NCBI GenBank assembly: GCA_029262775.1
Contig: JAJCYR010000094.1
Location: forward strand, 1 to 56,830
DNA from: Bacteroidota bacterium
Lineage (GTDB): Bacteria; Bacteroidota; Rhodothermia; Rhodothermales; UBA10348
Reading direction: 5' to 3'
DNA: 56,830 nucleotides
The notes under the pieces were generated by a model. The model was not told where the DNA came from, ran no database searches, and saw nothing but the letters and a program-made list of their open reading frames with translations. The stretch's first letter is position 1. Each line of letters starts with the position of its first letter. This document shows positions 44,644 through 53,135 of this stretch, in pieces. Made by a program: the position numbers and the translations under genes.

Positions 44644-46524
44644 TCACGGCTGTACCACCAATGATTGCCATCGTATCTGTGACCCCTGTTCCATGCGGAG
44701 CACATACGTGCCTCCCGCCATGTCCGACACGTCCAGTACCATCTGCCCAGCCTGTCCACCAAAACCTGTGTCTGACGCGAACGCACGTACATGCCGTCCG
44801 AGTAGATCGTAAACCCGGATTACGACCGGTTCGACGCTGCCCTCCTTCCAGACGACACGCACGTGCCCATGAGTCGGATTCGGATACACGCCCGTCACCT
44901 CGAACGTGCGACCCGGAACGGCCCCTTCTTCCTCCGTGCTGGTCGCCCCCAGGCGCCCGAACTCCAACCAGTTCAAACGCGTCCCCAATCCGTCGAACGT
45001 CACGCGCAGCACCGCCGGTCCCTCTTCGAGGGTAAATCCCTCGAGAGAAGCATTCCTGTAAAACGTAGTGGAGCTGGTCGATGCGTACGTCAGCGGCGCA
45101 TCCAGATCCATTCCGTCCATGGAAAGCAGCATCTGCCCATCCGTAGTGCCGGCAACCCGGGCCACGATCCTGTATACTCCGGCCTCTTCGACATTCACGC
45201 TATACTCCACCCACTCCCGTCTCGCCACCTTCTCAATGCTGTAGCCCCCACCCAGATCTCCGGAAGGGCCGATGTCCACGCTTTCCGCCTGCCGAATACC
45301 TGTGCCTGCATTTCCCTGTGACAGATCTGCCCAGGCGACACCGGCGCCTCCCAGATCGTAGTACTCAGCCTCAAACCGCCCGGGAATGCGCCAGGCCTGC
45401 ATCAGATAGGGTGCCTGGCCGCACGTATCCCCCGCCTGAACGAACAGCGTATCCGAAACGCCCGACCAGCCATCAGCATCTGTAGCCACCGCCCGAAGCG
45501 CATAGCAGCCCGGGTGCAACGACTCCACGGAAAAGGCGGCCTCGTCCGAATCCGTGCGGGCCATCAGGCCATCCTGCTGGAAAATATCCACCGACACGAT
45601 GGGACTGGCAGGGTCCGAAGCCGATGCCTGCGCGGAGAATGGGCTTCCCGGAGCGACCTCCGTGGGTACGGATGCCACAGGGAAGGTGACCGTCGGTGGT
45701 CCCGATGCGTCCTCATAGACCCGCACATGATCAATAACGAACTGGGCGGGAAAATCATTCGGATCCACACCCTGCGCACCGCCCCATGTACCGCCTACGG
45801 CCAAGTTCAACAGTATGTGAAACGGCTTGTCGAACGGCCACCGCTGCCAGTCGGCATTGTCCCGGTTGAAGACCAGATTCGGTTCGCCGTCAACGAATGT
45901 CGTAATGCGCATCGGCGTCCACTCCAGTGCGTAGACATGAAACTCGTCTGCAGAGGTCGGCACAGCGGCCGTAGCCGACGGGTTGTTTCCCATAAGATGA
46001 TTCAGGGCATTGGTATGCACGGCAGAGTGGGTCTTGCCGGCGTCATGGCCGACGGCCTCCATGATGTCAATCTCTCCCGTATCGGGCCAACCCCTGTTTC
46101 CATGATCGCTGTCCGAGGCCAACATCCAGATGGCTGGCCACGTCCCAAGACCTTTTGGGAGCATGGCCCGCACCTCGACACGTCCATACAGCCAGTCCCC
46201 TTTGCCCAGGCTGCGCAGGCGTGCGGACGTATACTCATGTCCAGAAAACGGCTCATGAATGGCCTCAATGATAAGATGCCCTCCTTCCACGCGGGTATTT
46301 TCCAGTCGACGGTCCGTGTAGAACTGTAGTTCGGCATTTCCCCAACCACCTCCGCCCACCTGGTGGGACCACCTGGTCTCGTCGACCGGGCCATCCTGGT
46401 CGAATTCATCGGACCAGACAAGACGCCAGTCCTGTGCGGCCACAGTCTGGAAATGCCCGGCCAACAGGCTGCCCAGGACGAGCAGACGACAAAAACGTGA
46501 AACGTGCACCCTACGGTTCATCAT
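44644..46524 (-). CDS. GH16 beta-glucanase (laminarinase-like) with CBM6-like module and T9SS-type sorting domain
   Basis: 626 residues. Signal peptide about 1-30. The GH16 domain (about 31-290) has the catalytic EIDIME (nucleophile E151, assisting D153, acid/base E156) in GEIDIMEAVGH, the pattern of endo-beta-1,3-glucanases. Then an Ig-like region (about 292-385), a CBM6-like domain (about 395-525, FEAEYYDLGG, EWVEYSVNV, LNWLEF) and a C-terminal sorting domain (about 540-626) with GVYPNPTHGHVRVV and VYDLLGRHVRAF. It is expected to be secreted and to cut laminarin-type beta-glucan at the surface; exact linkage specificity is inferred. Its start overlaps the GH3 stop. Confidence 0.93.
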   Translation of the reverse strand: MMNRRVHVSRFCRLLVLGSLLAGHFQTVAAQDWRLVWSDEFDQDGPVDETRWSHQVGGGGWGNAELQFYTDRRLENTRVEGGHLIIEAIHEPFSGHEYTSARLRSLGKGDWLYGRVEVRAMLPKGLGTWPAIWMLASDSDHGNRGWPDTGEIDIMEAVGHDAGKTHSAVHTNALNHLMGNNPSATAAVPTSADEFHVYALEWTPMRITTFVDGEPNLVFNRDNADWQRWPFDKPFHILLNLAVGGTWGGAQGVDPNDFPAQFVIDHVRVYEDASGPPTVTFPVASVPTEVAPGSPFSAQASASDPASPIVSVDIFQQDGLMARTDSDEAAFSVESLHPGCYALRAVATDADGWSGVSDTLFVQAGDTCGQAPYLMQAWRIPGRFEAEYYDLGGAGVAWADLSQGNAGTGIRQAESVDIGPSGDLGGGYSIEKVARREWVEYSVNVEEAGVYRIVARVAGTTDGQMLLSMDGMDLDAPLTYASTSSTTFYRNASLEGFTLEEGPAVLRVTFDGLGTRLNWLEFGRLGATSTEEEGAVPGRTFEVTGVYPNPTHGHVRVVWKEGSVEPVVIRVYDLLGRHVRAFASDTGFGGQAGQMVLDVSDMAGGTYVLRMEQGSQIRWQSLVVQP

Positions 46525-48755
46525 GGAAGCTCGAAGGTCTGAGTCAAGGTGTCCACGTGTATGCTGAAGACTCCCGGTTCGAGAACAGACGTCATGTCGC
46601 GACCAATGAAACTCAGGTCCTTGCGGCTGAGCATCCAGCGGAGGCGGACTTCCTCGGCGGGGTCCAGGTTCACGGTGGTAAACGCGCGCAGGCGACGGAC
46701 GGCAGGTGTTACGCTCGCCACATGATCCTGGACATAGACGTGCGCGACGTCCCGGCCCGGCCTGTCACCCGTATTCTGCAGCGTTACCTCTACCAAAAGG
46801 GTTCCGTCACGATCGAATTGCGTCGCATCGACCGTCAAATCCGAGTACGTGAACTCGGTGTAACTCAGTCCGTGACCGAAAGGATATTGGGGCCGGAAGG
46901 CGCCCGTTCCGTACAGAATGTCCGACGTCTCGCTTGGTTTGTGGTCATAGGGAACGAGAGAGCCGCTGAATCTCGGATAGGTGAATGGCAAATGACCGCC
47001 CGGGTTGACCGTGCCGTCGAGCACATCGGCCACCGCCTCGGCCCCGTAGGGACCGGGCAGATAGGCAAGCACGATGGCATCTGCGTAGGGCTCGATCTCG
47101 CGGATGATCCGTGGTCTGTTCTGAAAGAGAACCACCACCACAGGCGTTCCGGATTCGGCCACGTCGCGCACAAGGGCAATCTGGTCGTCGGGAAGGCGGA
47201 GCGACTCGATGTCGCCCGGCTTCTCTACCGAGGGCACCTCGCCGAGCGCCACAATGGCTACGTCCGCAGCGTAGGCCATTGCGCGCAGCCGATCAGGTTC
47301 ATGAAACGAGCCCCACGGAGCCGTAGTCAGGTGCCCTTCCATCCGGTCGGCGAGCTCCTCACCCAGCGTTTGAATGCCTTTCGGGTACGCTGCCGGATCG
47401 GTGCCCTGCCACGTGTATGACCAGGATCCATACATCATGGGAATGTTGCCGAGTGCCGGCCCGGCGGCCAGCACGGACGGCACACCTTCCAGCGGCAGAA
47501 TGCCCGTATTCTTGAGGAGCGTCATGGATTCCCGCGCAGCCTGCAGACTCGCTCCGTGAGAGGCCTCAGAACCGATATCCACACGGGCCGTGGGAGGCGG
47601 GGCTGCCGCATCGAACAGTCCCAATTTTTTCTTGACCTGCAATATGCGCATGACACTTTCGTCGATTCGAGATTCCGGGATTCGGCCCTCCCGGACGAGT
47701 TCGATGAGGGCATCCGTAAACTCGTAATCATAGGGTACCATGGCCATATCAATGCCGGCGTCAACGCTCTGATACACGGCTTCCTTGTAGGTGGCGGCAA
47801 CCCGGTGCAATTCCACGAGCTTACCAACATCCTCCCAGTCGGTCACGGCAATGCCCTCAAATCCAAGTTCCCCTCGGAGCAGGTCGGTCAGGACGTATTT
47901 GTCAGCGTGAACGGGTATACCGTTCATTTCCGCGGAATTGATCATGACCGTCATCAAGCCGGCATCCATGGCGGCCTGGAACGGAGGAAGAAAAATGTCC
48001 CGCAGCATGCGCTCGGGAATCCACGCCGGGGTACGGTCTTTGCCCGAGAGGGGCATGGAATAGCCAAGGAAGTGCTTGCCGGTTGCTGCCACGGCCGGAT
48101 ACCCTGTGGGGCCCGGCTCCTGCATGGCCCGCACGGCAGCCGATCCAAAAACGGCCGTGGCATATGGGTCCTCTCCGAACGTCTCAAAGAAACGGGACCA
48201 GAGCGGCGTGCGTGCCACATCGAGTACAGGCGAAAAATTCCAGTTGAGTCCCACGGCACGCGTTTCCTGGGCCGTGATTCGCGATGCCTGGGCTACCAGG
48301 TCCGTATTCCATGTCGCCGCCATGCCAATGTTCTGCGGAAAAATGGTGGCCTCCATGAGGTAGTTGTTGCCGTGCACGGCATCGATCCCGTAAAGAACGG
48401 GTATGCGCAGCCGCGACTCTGTCTGTGTGATGTCGTCAATGTGCGCCATCAGACTGTGCCACTCGGCTTCTGTTCGCGCCATGTCGTACACGTTCAGCAG
48501 CGAACCAATGTGGCGCTCTGCAATGGCCTCCCGGAGTGCATCGTGGTTGAGCACGTGGGAGGTGCCAGGCTTTCCCGTGGTCGCGGAGACGGCCTGCAGC
48601 GTGAGCTGCGTCATTTGTCCCACCTTCTCCTGGAGCGTCATGCGCGATAGAAGCGCTTCCAGGTCCTGGCCGGCTGTGGGTTGAGGCACGACCACCCACG
48701 CGAGCAGCAGAATCAGTAGACAGGGGGGCAGTCGGGGTATTGAAAAGGTTTTCAT
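46521..48755 (-). CDS. GH3 beta-glucosidase, exported
   Basis: 744 residues, the BglX-like length. Signal peptide about 1-30. The GH3 N-terminal barrel has GIDAVHGNN, KHFLGYS (K227-H228) and the catalytic nucleophile Asp in AVTDWEDV (D306). The alpha/beta sandwich and a fibronectin III-like C-terminus follow (YTEFTYSDLTVD and LQNTGDRPGRDVAHVYV). There is no sorting domain, so it should remain in the periplasm and release monosaccharides from oligomers imported by the TonB receptor. Its first five codons are themselves a LacI-type operator (48741-48754). It has no clear ribosome binding site. GH16 follows with an ATGATGA overlap. Confidence 0.95.
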   Translation of the reverse strand: MKTFSIPRLPPCLLILLLAWVVVPQPTAGQDLEALLSRMTLQEKVGQMTQLTLQAVSATTGKPGTSHVLNHDALREAIAERHIGSLLNVYDMARTEAEWHSLMAHIDDITQTESRLRIPVLYGIDAVHGNNYLMEATIFPQNIGMAATWNTDLVAQASRITAQETRAVGLNWNFSPVLDVARTPLWSRFFETFGEDPYATAVFGSAAVRAMQEPGPTGYPAVAATGKHFLGYSMPLSGKDRTPAWIPERMLRDIFLPPFQAAMDAGLMTVMINSAEMNGIPVHADKYVLTDLLRGELGFEGIAVTDWEDVGKLVELHRVAATYKEAVYQSVDAGIDMAMVPYDYEFTDALIELVREGRIPESRIDESVMRILQVKKKLGLFDAAAPPPTARVDIGSEASHGASLQAARESMTLLKNTGILPLEGVPSVLAAGPALGNIPMMYGSWSYTWQGTDPAAYPKGIQTLGEELADRMEGHLTTAPWGSFHEPDRLRAMAYAADVAIVALGEVPSVEKPGDIESLRLPDDQIALVRDVAESGTPVVVVLFQNRPRIIREIEPYADAIVLAYLPGPYGAEAVADVLDGTVNPGGHLPFTYPRFSGSLVPYDHKPSETSDILYGTGAFRPQYPFGHGLSYTEFTYSDLTVDATQFDRDGTLLVEVTLQNTGDRPGRDVAHVYVQDHVASVTPAVRRLRAFTTVNLDPAEEVRLRWMLSRKDLSFIGRDMTSVLEPGVFSIHVDTLTQTFELP
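48741..48754. promoter_or_regulatory. LacI-type operator O3 on the GH3 start codon
   Basis: TGAAAAGGTTTTCA, identical to O1, O2 and O4, is formed by the codons ATG-AAA-ACC-TTT-TCA at the very start of GH3, beginning at the second base of the start codon. A repressor bound here would block elongation from any promoter upstream rather than cover a promoter. Confidence 0.78.
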
Positions 48756-48782
48756 TTTCTGGACAAAAAAACGGACGAGTGG

Positions 48783-48810
48783 GTCAATGTGAAAAAGTCA
48801 ATGCGAAAAA
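48783..48810. repeat. Tandem 14-bp direct repeat between lacI and GH3
   Basis: GTCAATGTGAAAAA and GTCAATGCGAAAAA follow one another with a single mismatch, in the 62-base gap between lacI and GH3. They may be two sites for another regulator of GH3, or a duplicated promoter element. Each, read on the minus strand, contains TTGAC, a good -35-like hexamer core. Confidence 0.55.
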
Positions 48811-48817
48811 AGGGCGT

Positions 48818-49810
48818 TCAGGTCGAGGCGCGGACACGCACATCCACATCCATGGTCCGGTGCGGAGGCTTGGGGATGCGACCAGTCTGAATGCATTCCA
48901 TGAGCACCTGGATGGAACGTGCACCCAATTCGCGTACCGGAACATGGACCGTAGACAGGGGCGGCACAGTGAATCGCGCACTGGGCACGTCGTCAAAACC
49001 GGTGAGTGCGATATCTGAAGGCACATCCAACCCCGCATCGCGAATGGCGCTCAGTGCACCGATAGCCGAGTCATCGTTCGACGCCATGATGGCCGTCGGC
49101 CGCGTATTGAGGCCCAACAACCGGACGGCTCCGTCATGGCCGGACTGCTGGGAATAATTGCCGGGCACGATCAGCTGCTCATCGACCGCGAGCCCGGCTT
49201 CGTCATGGGCATCACGGTATCCCCGCTCGCGCTCCGCCGCATCGAACGCAAGAACGGGACCCCGGATGAACCCGATACGTGTGTGTCCCCTCTCCATCAG
49301 ATGGCGGGTCATGGCACGCATGCCCCCGTAATTGTCGAACGTGATGAGGCTGATGGCTTCATCTTCACACCGCGTGTTGACGAATACGACCGGAATGTCA
49401 TCGTGGGGCTGCCGAAGAACCGATTCGGCCGTGATATTCGGAGCCATGATGAGCAGGCCATCGACGCGCCGATACATGCCCCTCAGGGCTGCCCGCAGTT
49501 CATCCTCCGAGTTGTGCGAGGTCGAAATCATAAGCAGCCAGTCGCCGCCCTGGGCCGTTTTGTCCACACCATTCAGGAACTCGGCGTAGAATTCTCCCGA
49601 TACGAAGGGCAAAAGCACTCCCAGACTGCCTGTGCGGCTGGAGTGGAGGCTTTGAGCGGCAGGATTGGGTATGTAGCCCAGTTCATGGGCGGCGCTTTCG
49701 ACGCGTACACGCTTGTCCTGCGACACGTTGCACTTGTCGTTGAGCACGCGCGATACCGTTGAAATCGATACCTTTGCGCTGCGAGCTACATCCCGTATGG
49801 TAACGCCCAT
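48818..49810 (-). CDS. LacI-family transcriptional regulator of the glucan locus
   Basis: 330 residues. The N-terminal helix-turn-helix TIRDVARSAKVSISTVSRVLN and the hinge-type LGYIPNPAAQSL are typical of LacI/GalR. A periplasmic-binding-protein-like ligand domain follows (about 60-330: LGVLLPFVSGEFYAEF, GFDDVPSARFTVPPLSTV). The protein should bind the TGAAAA-SS-TTTTCA operators and lose affinity when a sugar ligand binds. One operator sits 28 bases upstream of its own start, so autoregulation is likely. It lies next to GH3 and is divergent from the SGNH gene. Confidence 0.94.
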   Translation of the reverse strand: MGVTIRDVARSAKVSISTVSRVLNDKCNVSQDKRVRVESAAHELGYIPNPAAQSLHSSRTGSLGVLLPFVSGEFYAEFLNGVDKTAQGGDWLLMISTSHNSEDELRAALRGMYRRVDGLLIMAPNITAESVLRQPHDDIPVVFVNTRCEDEAISLITFDNYGGMRAMTRHLMERGHTRIGFIRGPVLAFDAAERERGYRDAHDEAGLAVDEQLIVPGNYSQQSGHDGAVRLLGLNTRPTAIMASNDDSAIGALSAIRDAGLDVPSDIALTGFDDVPSARFTVPPLSTVHVPVRELGARSIQVLMECIQTGRIPKPPHRTMDVDVRVRAST

Positions 49811-49837
49811 CCTGGCAAGTCAGGTCTGACAGGTTCA

Positions 49838-49851
49838 TGAAAAGGTTTTCA
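49838..49851. promoter_or_regulatory. LacI-type operator O4 (lacI / SGNH divergent region)
   Basis: TGAAAAGGTTTTCA in the 74-base gap between divergent lacI and the SGNH gene, and here the inverted repeat extends four more bases on each side (TTCA and TGAA), making it the longest palindrome of the set. It can control both genes. A second small palindrome GTCAG-GT-CTGAC is at 49819-49830, closer to lacI. Confidence 0.82.
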
Positions 49852-49884
49852 TGAAACTACTAACCCCCATTTTGTATCGCAAGC

Positions 49885-51672
49885 ATGAACGAGCAACTCA
49901 AGAAGATAACTTTCTCCGCGCTGCTTTTCCTGCTGCCCTTTGTGCTTATCGTCCTGACTGAATCCGTGCTTCGCGCTGCGAATTTTGCCGGTGAACGGCG
50001 CGCGCCCTTCAAGAAGGTGGAGAACGAGCCGGGTTGGACCGGATTCAATCCGGAGTACCCGGGCCGGTACTTCCGTGGATTCCTGCCTGCGCTCGGGTTT
50101 ACCCCCTTCCGTGAAGAACCGTCGACGCGCACATTTCGCGTCGTCGTACTGGGCGGCTCTTCCGCGGCCGGTTTCCCCTACCAGTGGTACCACGGGTTTC
50201 CCACGGCGCTCGAAAAACGCCTCATGGCCACCATGCCGGGACGTCACCTCGAGGTCATCAACCTCGGAATGACGGCCGTCAACAGTTACACGCTCTGGGA
50301 TCTGACGCGGCATGTATTGGCCATTCAGCCCAACGCCGTTGTGGTCTACGCCGGACACAACGAGTTCTACGGCGCACTCGGCGCCGGTACCACACCCGGT
50401 TTTGCGCCCAAGGGGGTCTGGTTCGGGCGACTGCAGTTGCTCCTGAAACGGAGCGTACTGTATCTGGCACTCGAGCAGCTCATTATCGGGCCACCCGACT
50501 ATGGGCTGGATCCGGCGGCCAATGAGCGCACGCTCATGGCGCGGGTGGTACAGAACGCTGGCATTGAACAGGGTGACCGCATTTACCGTGCCGGCCTCCG
50601 CCAGTTTGAACGCAACATGCGGGACGTCGTGGATCAGCTGCGCGGCAACGATATTCCGGTATTCATGGGGACACTCGTCTCCAACCTTGCCGATCAGCCG
50701 CCGCTGTCCGAGGCCCCTGGCGCCACGGCGGCTTATCAGGCCGCAGGGCGAGCCCTCGCGGACGGTGATACGCTCCGCGCCCGCACGCTTTTCGTGGAGG
50801 CCCGGGATCTGGATACCATCCGGTTTCGCGCGCCATCTGCGGTCAACGATATCATCCGCTCACTTGCAGACATGCCGGGCGTGACGCTCGTCGACATGGA
50901 ACGCGTCTTCGACAGAGCCGCGGCGCCAGCCATTCCGGGATACAACCTGTTCACCGATCACCTGCATCCCACCGCCAACGGCTATGACCTCATGGGTGAA
51001 GCCTTCCACCGGGCACTCCAACGGGAAGTGCTCCGCGCAAATGATACCCTGTCCATCGCCTGGCAGCGGCCCTTCGAAATTGACCCGGTGAGCCAGTCCC
51101 AGGCGAGCATCCTGATTGACCGTCTCCTGTCCGACTATCCGTTCAACAAAAACGTCGATCCTGACGAAACCGGTGCAGCCTACGCCGAGCAGCTGCGGAT
51201 CCGGCGCTCCTCCGGCAGGCTGGCGGACTCCCTTGCCGTGCAGATCATGATGTCGCCCTTATCGACACAGGAAGCCCTCTATGAAGCTGTCCGTATTTCC
51301 AGGGAACGCGCCGACACGCTGGCTGCGCTCAGGCACTTCGGAAGCCTACTTCACTGGCAGCCCTTCAACAAAGCACTTATGCGCGACGCTGTGGACCTGG
51401 CGCTGGGTAGTCCGGCCTGGGATCCGCATGTGGAAAAGCTGGCCCTTCATAGTGCCAGCCGCACAGACGACCCGCATTTCTGGAACGCACTCGCCGTGAC
51501 CCAACTGCGCCTGAAACGACCGGCCAGCGCCCTGCGCGCACTGGTGGAAGCGGAGCGCCTTGAACCTGCGTCCGGCGTCATGCTCTACAACCGGGCACGG
51601 GCCCGCCTCGCCCTCGGCGACACGCTCGGAGCACAGCAGGACTTCAACGCGTACCGGCAACAGCGCCAATGA
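49885..51672 (+). CDS. SGNH/GDSL-like hydrolase with C-terminal helical repeats
   Basis: 595 residues. An N-terminal membrane helix (about 8-28) is followed by an SGNH fold: block I GGSSAAG (candidate Ser92), INLGMTAVNS (Gly128), AGHNEFYG (Asn159) and TDHLHPTANGYDLM with the Asp-His pair. The last about 200 residues are helical and resemble TPR repeats (ALRALVEAERLEPASGVMLY). SGNH proteins remove acyl or acetyl groups from sugars and lipids; a carbohydrate deacetylase role in this locus is inferred only from the shared operator. Its end overlaps the convergent FucP-like transporter by 29 bases. Confidence 0.82.
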   Translation: MNEQLKKITFSALLFLLPFVLIVLTESVLRAANFAGERRAPFKKVENEPGWTGFNPEYPGRYFRGFLPALGFTPFREEPSTRTFRVVVLGGSSAAGFPYQWYHGFPTALEKRLMATMPGRHLEVINLGMTAVNSYTLWDLTRHVLAIQPNAVVVYAGHNEFYGALGAGTTPGFAPKGVWFGRLQLLLKRSVLYLALEQLIIGPPDYGLDPAANERTLMARVVQNAGIEQGDRIYRAGLRQFERNMRDVVDQLRGNDIPVFMGTLVSNLADQPPLSEAPGATAAYQAAGRALADGDTLRARTLFVEARDLDTIRFRAPSAVNDIIRSLADMPGVTLVDMERVFDRAAAPAIPGYNLFTDHLHPTANGYDLMGEAFHRALQREVLRANDTLSIAWQRPFEIDPVSQSQASILIDRLLSDYPFNKNVDPDETGAAYAEQLRIRRSSGRLADSLAVQIMMSPLSTQEALYEAVRISRERADTLAALRHFGSLLHWQPFNKALMRDAVDLALGSPAWDPHVEKLALHSASRTDDPHFWNALAVTQLRLKRPASALRALVEAERLEPASGVMLYNRARARLALGDTLGAQQDFNAYRQQRQ

Positions 51673-52978
51673 CACCTGTTGATACGCCCCGGCCGTACCA
51701 CGCGATGTACAGGTAACAGGCCGCAGGCAGCAGAAAGGCCAGTTGAAGCCCCACCGAGTCCCCGAGCGCACCGAACAGGGGTGGTATGATGGCGCCACCT
51801 ACAATAGCCGTGCAGAGCACACCCGACCCCTGGGCCGTGTGCTGGTTCAAGCCCCCAATGGCCAGCGTGAATATGGTTGGAAACATCACCGAGTTGCACA
51901 GTCCCACGAAGAGGGGTGCCCACACGGCCACGCTGCCCACTCCGGTTACCGTGACAATGAGCAGCAACACCGCGCCGAGTGCGAAGAGCGACAGGATGCC
52001 TCCCGGACGAAAACGCTGCATGAGGCCTGCCCCGACGAAACGTCCCAGCATGGCCCCTCCCCAGTAGAAAAACAGAAACGTCCCGGCAATACGCGCCGGG
52101 AGCAGACTTTCCGGATCGGAGCCGGACAGAAAACCCGCAACCCGGGACAGAAACGTCGATCCAACCACCATGTCGGGCATGCCCATATCCATGAAATAAT
52201 TCACCATGTAGCTTCCAATAGATACCTCAGCGCCCACGTAGACAAAAATCCCGAGTGCTCCCAGCATGAGTCGTGGACTCCGAAGCACCGCGGCGTAGTT
52301 TCCGGATCGGTGGTGATCCGTATCGAGAATCGCGGGCAGGTCGAAGCGTGAAAACGCAAAAGCAAGTACCACAAGCAGGCCTGCCAGCACAAGGAACGGA
52401 CCCTGCACGGCCCCCGCTTCCTCGGCATGGTAGGCGGCACGCGCCGTCTCGGAAAGCACTTCGATGTCGCTGCTGGACAGAACGGCCGTTCCAAGGATGA
52501 ACGCTGCGCTCACGAGTGGTGCCAGCGTCGTCCCCAGCGAGTTGAATGCCTGCGCCAGATTGAGCCGGCTCGATGCCGTCTCTTCCGTGCCCAGCGCCGC
52601 CACATACGGGTTGGCGGCCACCTGCAGTGTCGTGATTCCGGCAGCCAGCATGAACATGGCCAGCAGGAAAATGCCAAAGACCCGGAATTCGGCTGCCGGC
52701 CAGAACATCAGACACCCCACACCCATGCCCACCAGCCCTAAAACAACCCCCTTTCGGTACCCGATGTTGGCAATCACGTACCCTACCGGGATGGATACGA
52801 GCGCATAGGCCAGGAAGAACGCAAATTGCGACAGACCCGCCTCAAAAAATGACAGTTCGAACACGGCCTTCAGGCGCGGAATGAGCGCATCGACCAGAAC
52901 CGTGATGAAGCCCCACAAAAAGAAAAGGCTGGTTACAACAATGAACGGAAGGCGGTAGGACCGGCTGGAAGAAGGCAT
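51644..52978 (-). CDS. FucP-type sugar/H+ MFS transporter
   Basis: 444 residues with 12 membrane helices. The FucP/GluP signatures are present: LFFLWGFITVLVDALIPRLK at the N-terminus, QVAANPYVAALG, and SSRLNLAQAFNSLGT. Such carriers take up fucose, glucose or galactose by proton symport across the inner membrane. In this locus, uptake of the glucose released by GH3 is the likely role (inference). A LacI-type operator lies within the putative promoter (52998-53027). It converges on the SGNH gene with a 29-base overlap. Confidence 0.92.
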   Translation of the reverse strand: MPSSSRSYRLPFIVVTSLFFLWGFITVLVDALIPRLKAVFELSFFEAGLSQFAFFLAYALVSIPVGYVIANIGYRKGVVLGLVGMGVGCLMFWPAAEFRVFGIFLLAMFMLAAGITTLQVAANPYVAALGTEETASSRLNLAQAFNSLGTTLAPLVSAAFILGTAVLSSSDIEVLSETARAAYHAEEAGAVQGPFLVLAGLLVVLAFAFSRFDLPAILDTDHHRSGNYAAVLRSPRLMLGALGIFVYVGAEVSIGSYMVNYFMDMGMPDMVVGSTFLSRVAGFLSGSDPESLLPARIAGTFLFFYWGGAMLGRFVGAGLMQRFRPGGILSLFALGAVLLLIVTVTGVGSVAVWAPLFVGLCNSVMFPTIFTLAIGGLNQHTAQGSGVLCTAIVGGAIIPPLFGALGDSVGLQLAFLLPAACYLYIAWYGRGVSTGVIGAVAGTR

Positions 52979-52997
52979 GGTGTGGTGGTGTTTGGCC

Positions 52998-53027
52998 GTA
53001 GTATGAAAACGTTTTCAAGGCCACCAA
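52998..53027 (-). promoter_or_regulatory. Putative promoter of the FucP-like gene with embedded operator
   Basis: On the minus strand TTGGTG (53027-53022) and TACTAC (53003-52998) are 18 bases apart. The operator at 53004-53017 fills the spacer, so bound repressor would exclude RNA polymerase. The boxes are only moderate matches. Confidence 0.45.
53004..53017. promoter_or_regulatory. LacI-type operator O5 (FucP-like gene)
   Basis: TGAAAACGTTTTCA, a perfect palindrome differing from the other four only in its central base pair. It lies about 25 bases upstream of the transporter start. Confidence 0.8.
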
Positions 53028-53081
53028 TTTACACCCGTCCCCTGCAGGAACACAACATCCTTCTGTGAGGCCGTTGAAGAA

Positions 53082-53112
53082 GCAGCGAGCCGTCTACCCC
53101 AAAGCTCGCTGC
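53082..53112 (-). terminator. Probable terminator after the sugar-porter gene
   Basis: A nine-base perfect inverted repeat, GCAGCGAGC at 53082-53090 and GCTCGCTGC at 53104-53112, with a 13-base loop, lies 23 bases beyond the stop of the sugar porter. On the minus strand it is followed by TTCTTC, a poor T-tract, so termination may need a factor. Confidence 0.5.
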
Positions 53113-53135
53113 CGGCAGTGCCTCGTCGGGTAGTG

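Noticed and set aside
46434..47420. 328-residue plus-strand ORF opposite GH16/GH3
   Set aside because: Crosses the junction of two well-supported glycosidase genes and has no recognisable domain.
47556..48650. 364-residue plus-strand ORF opposite GH3
   Set aside because: Shadow of GH3, which has all catalytic motifs in the other strand.
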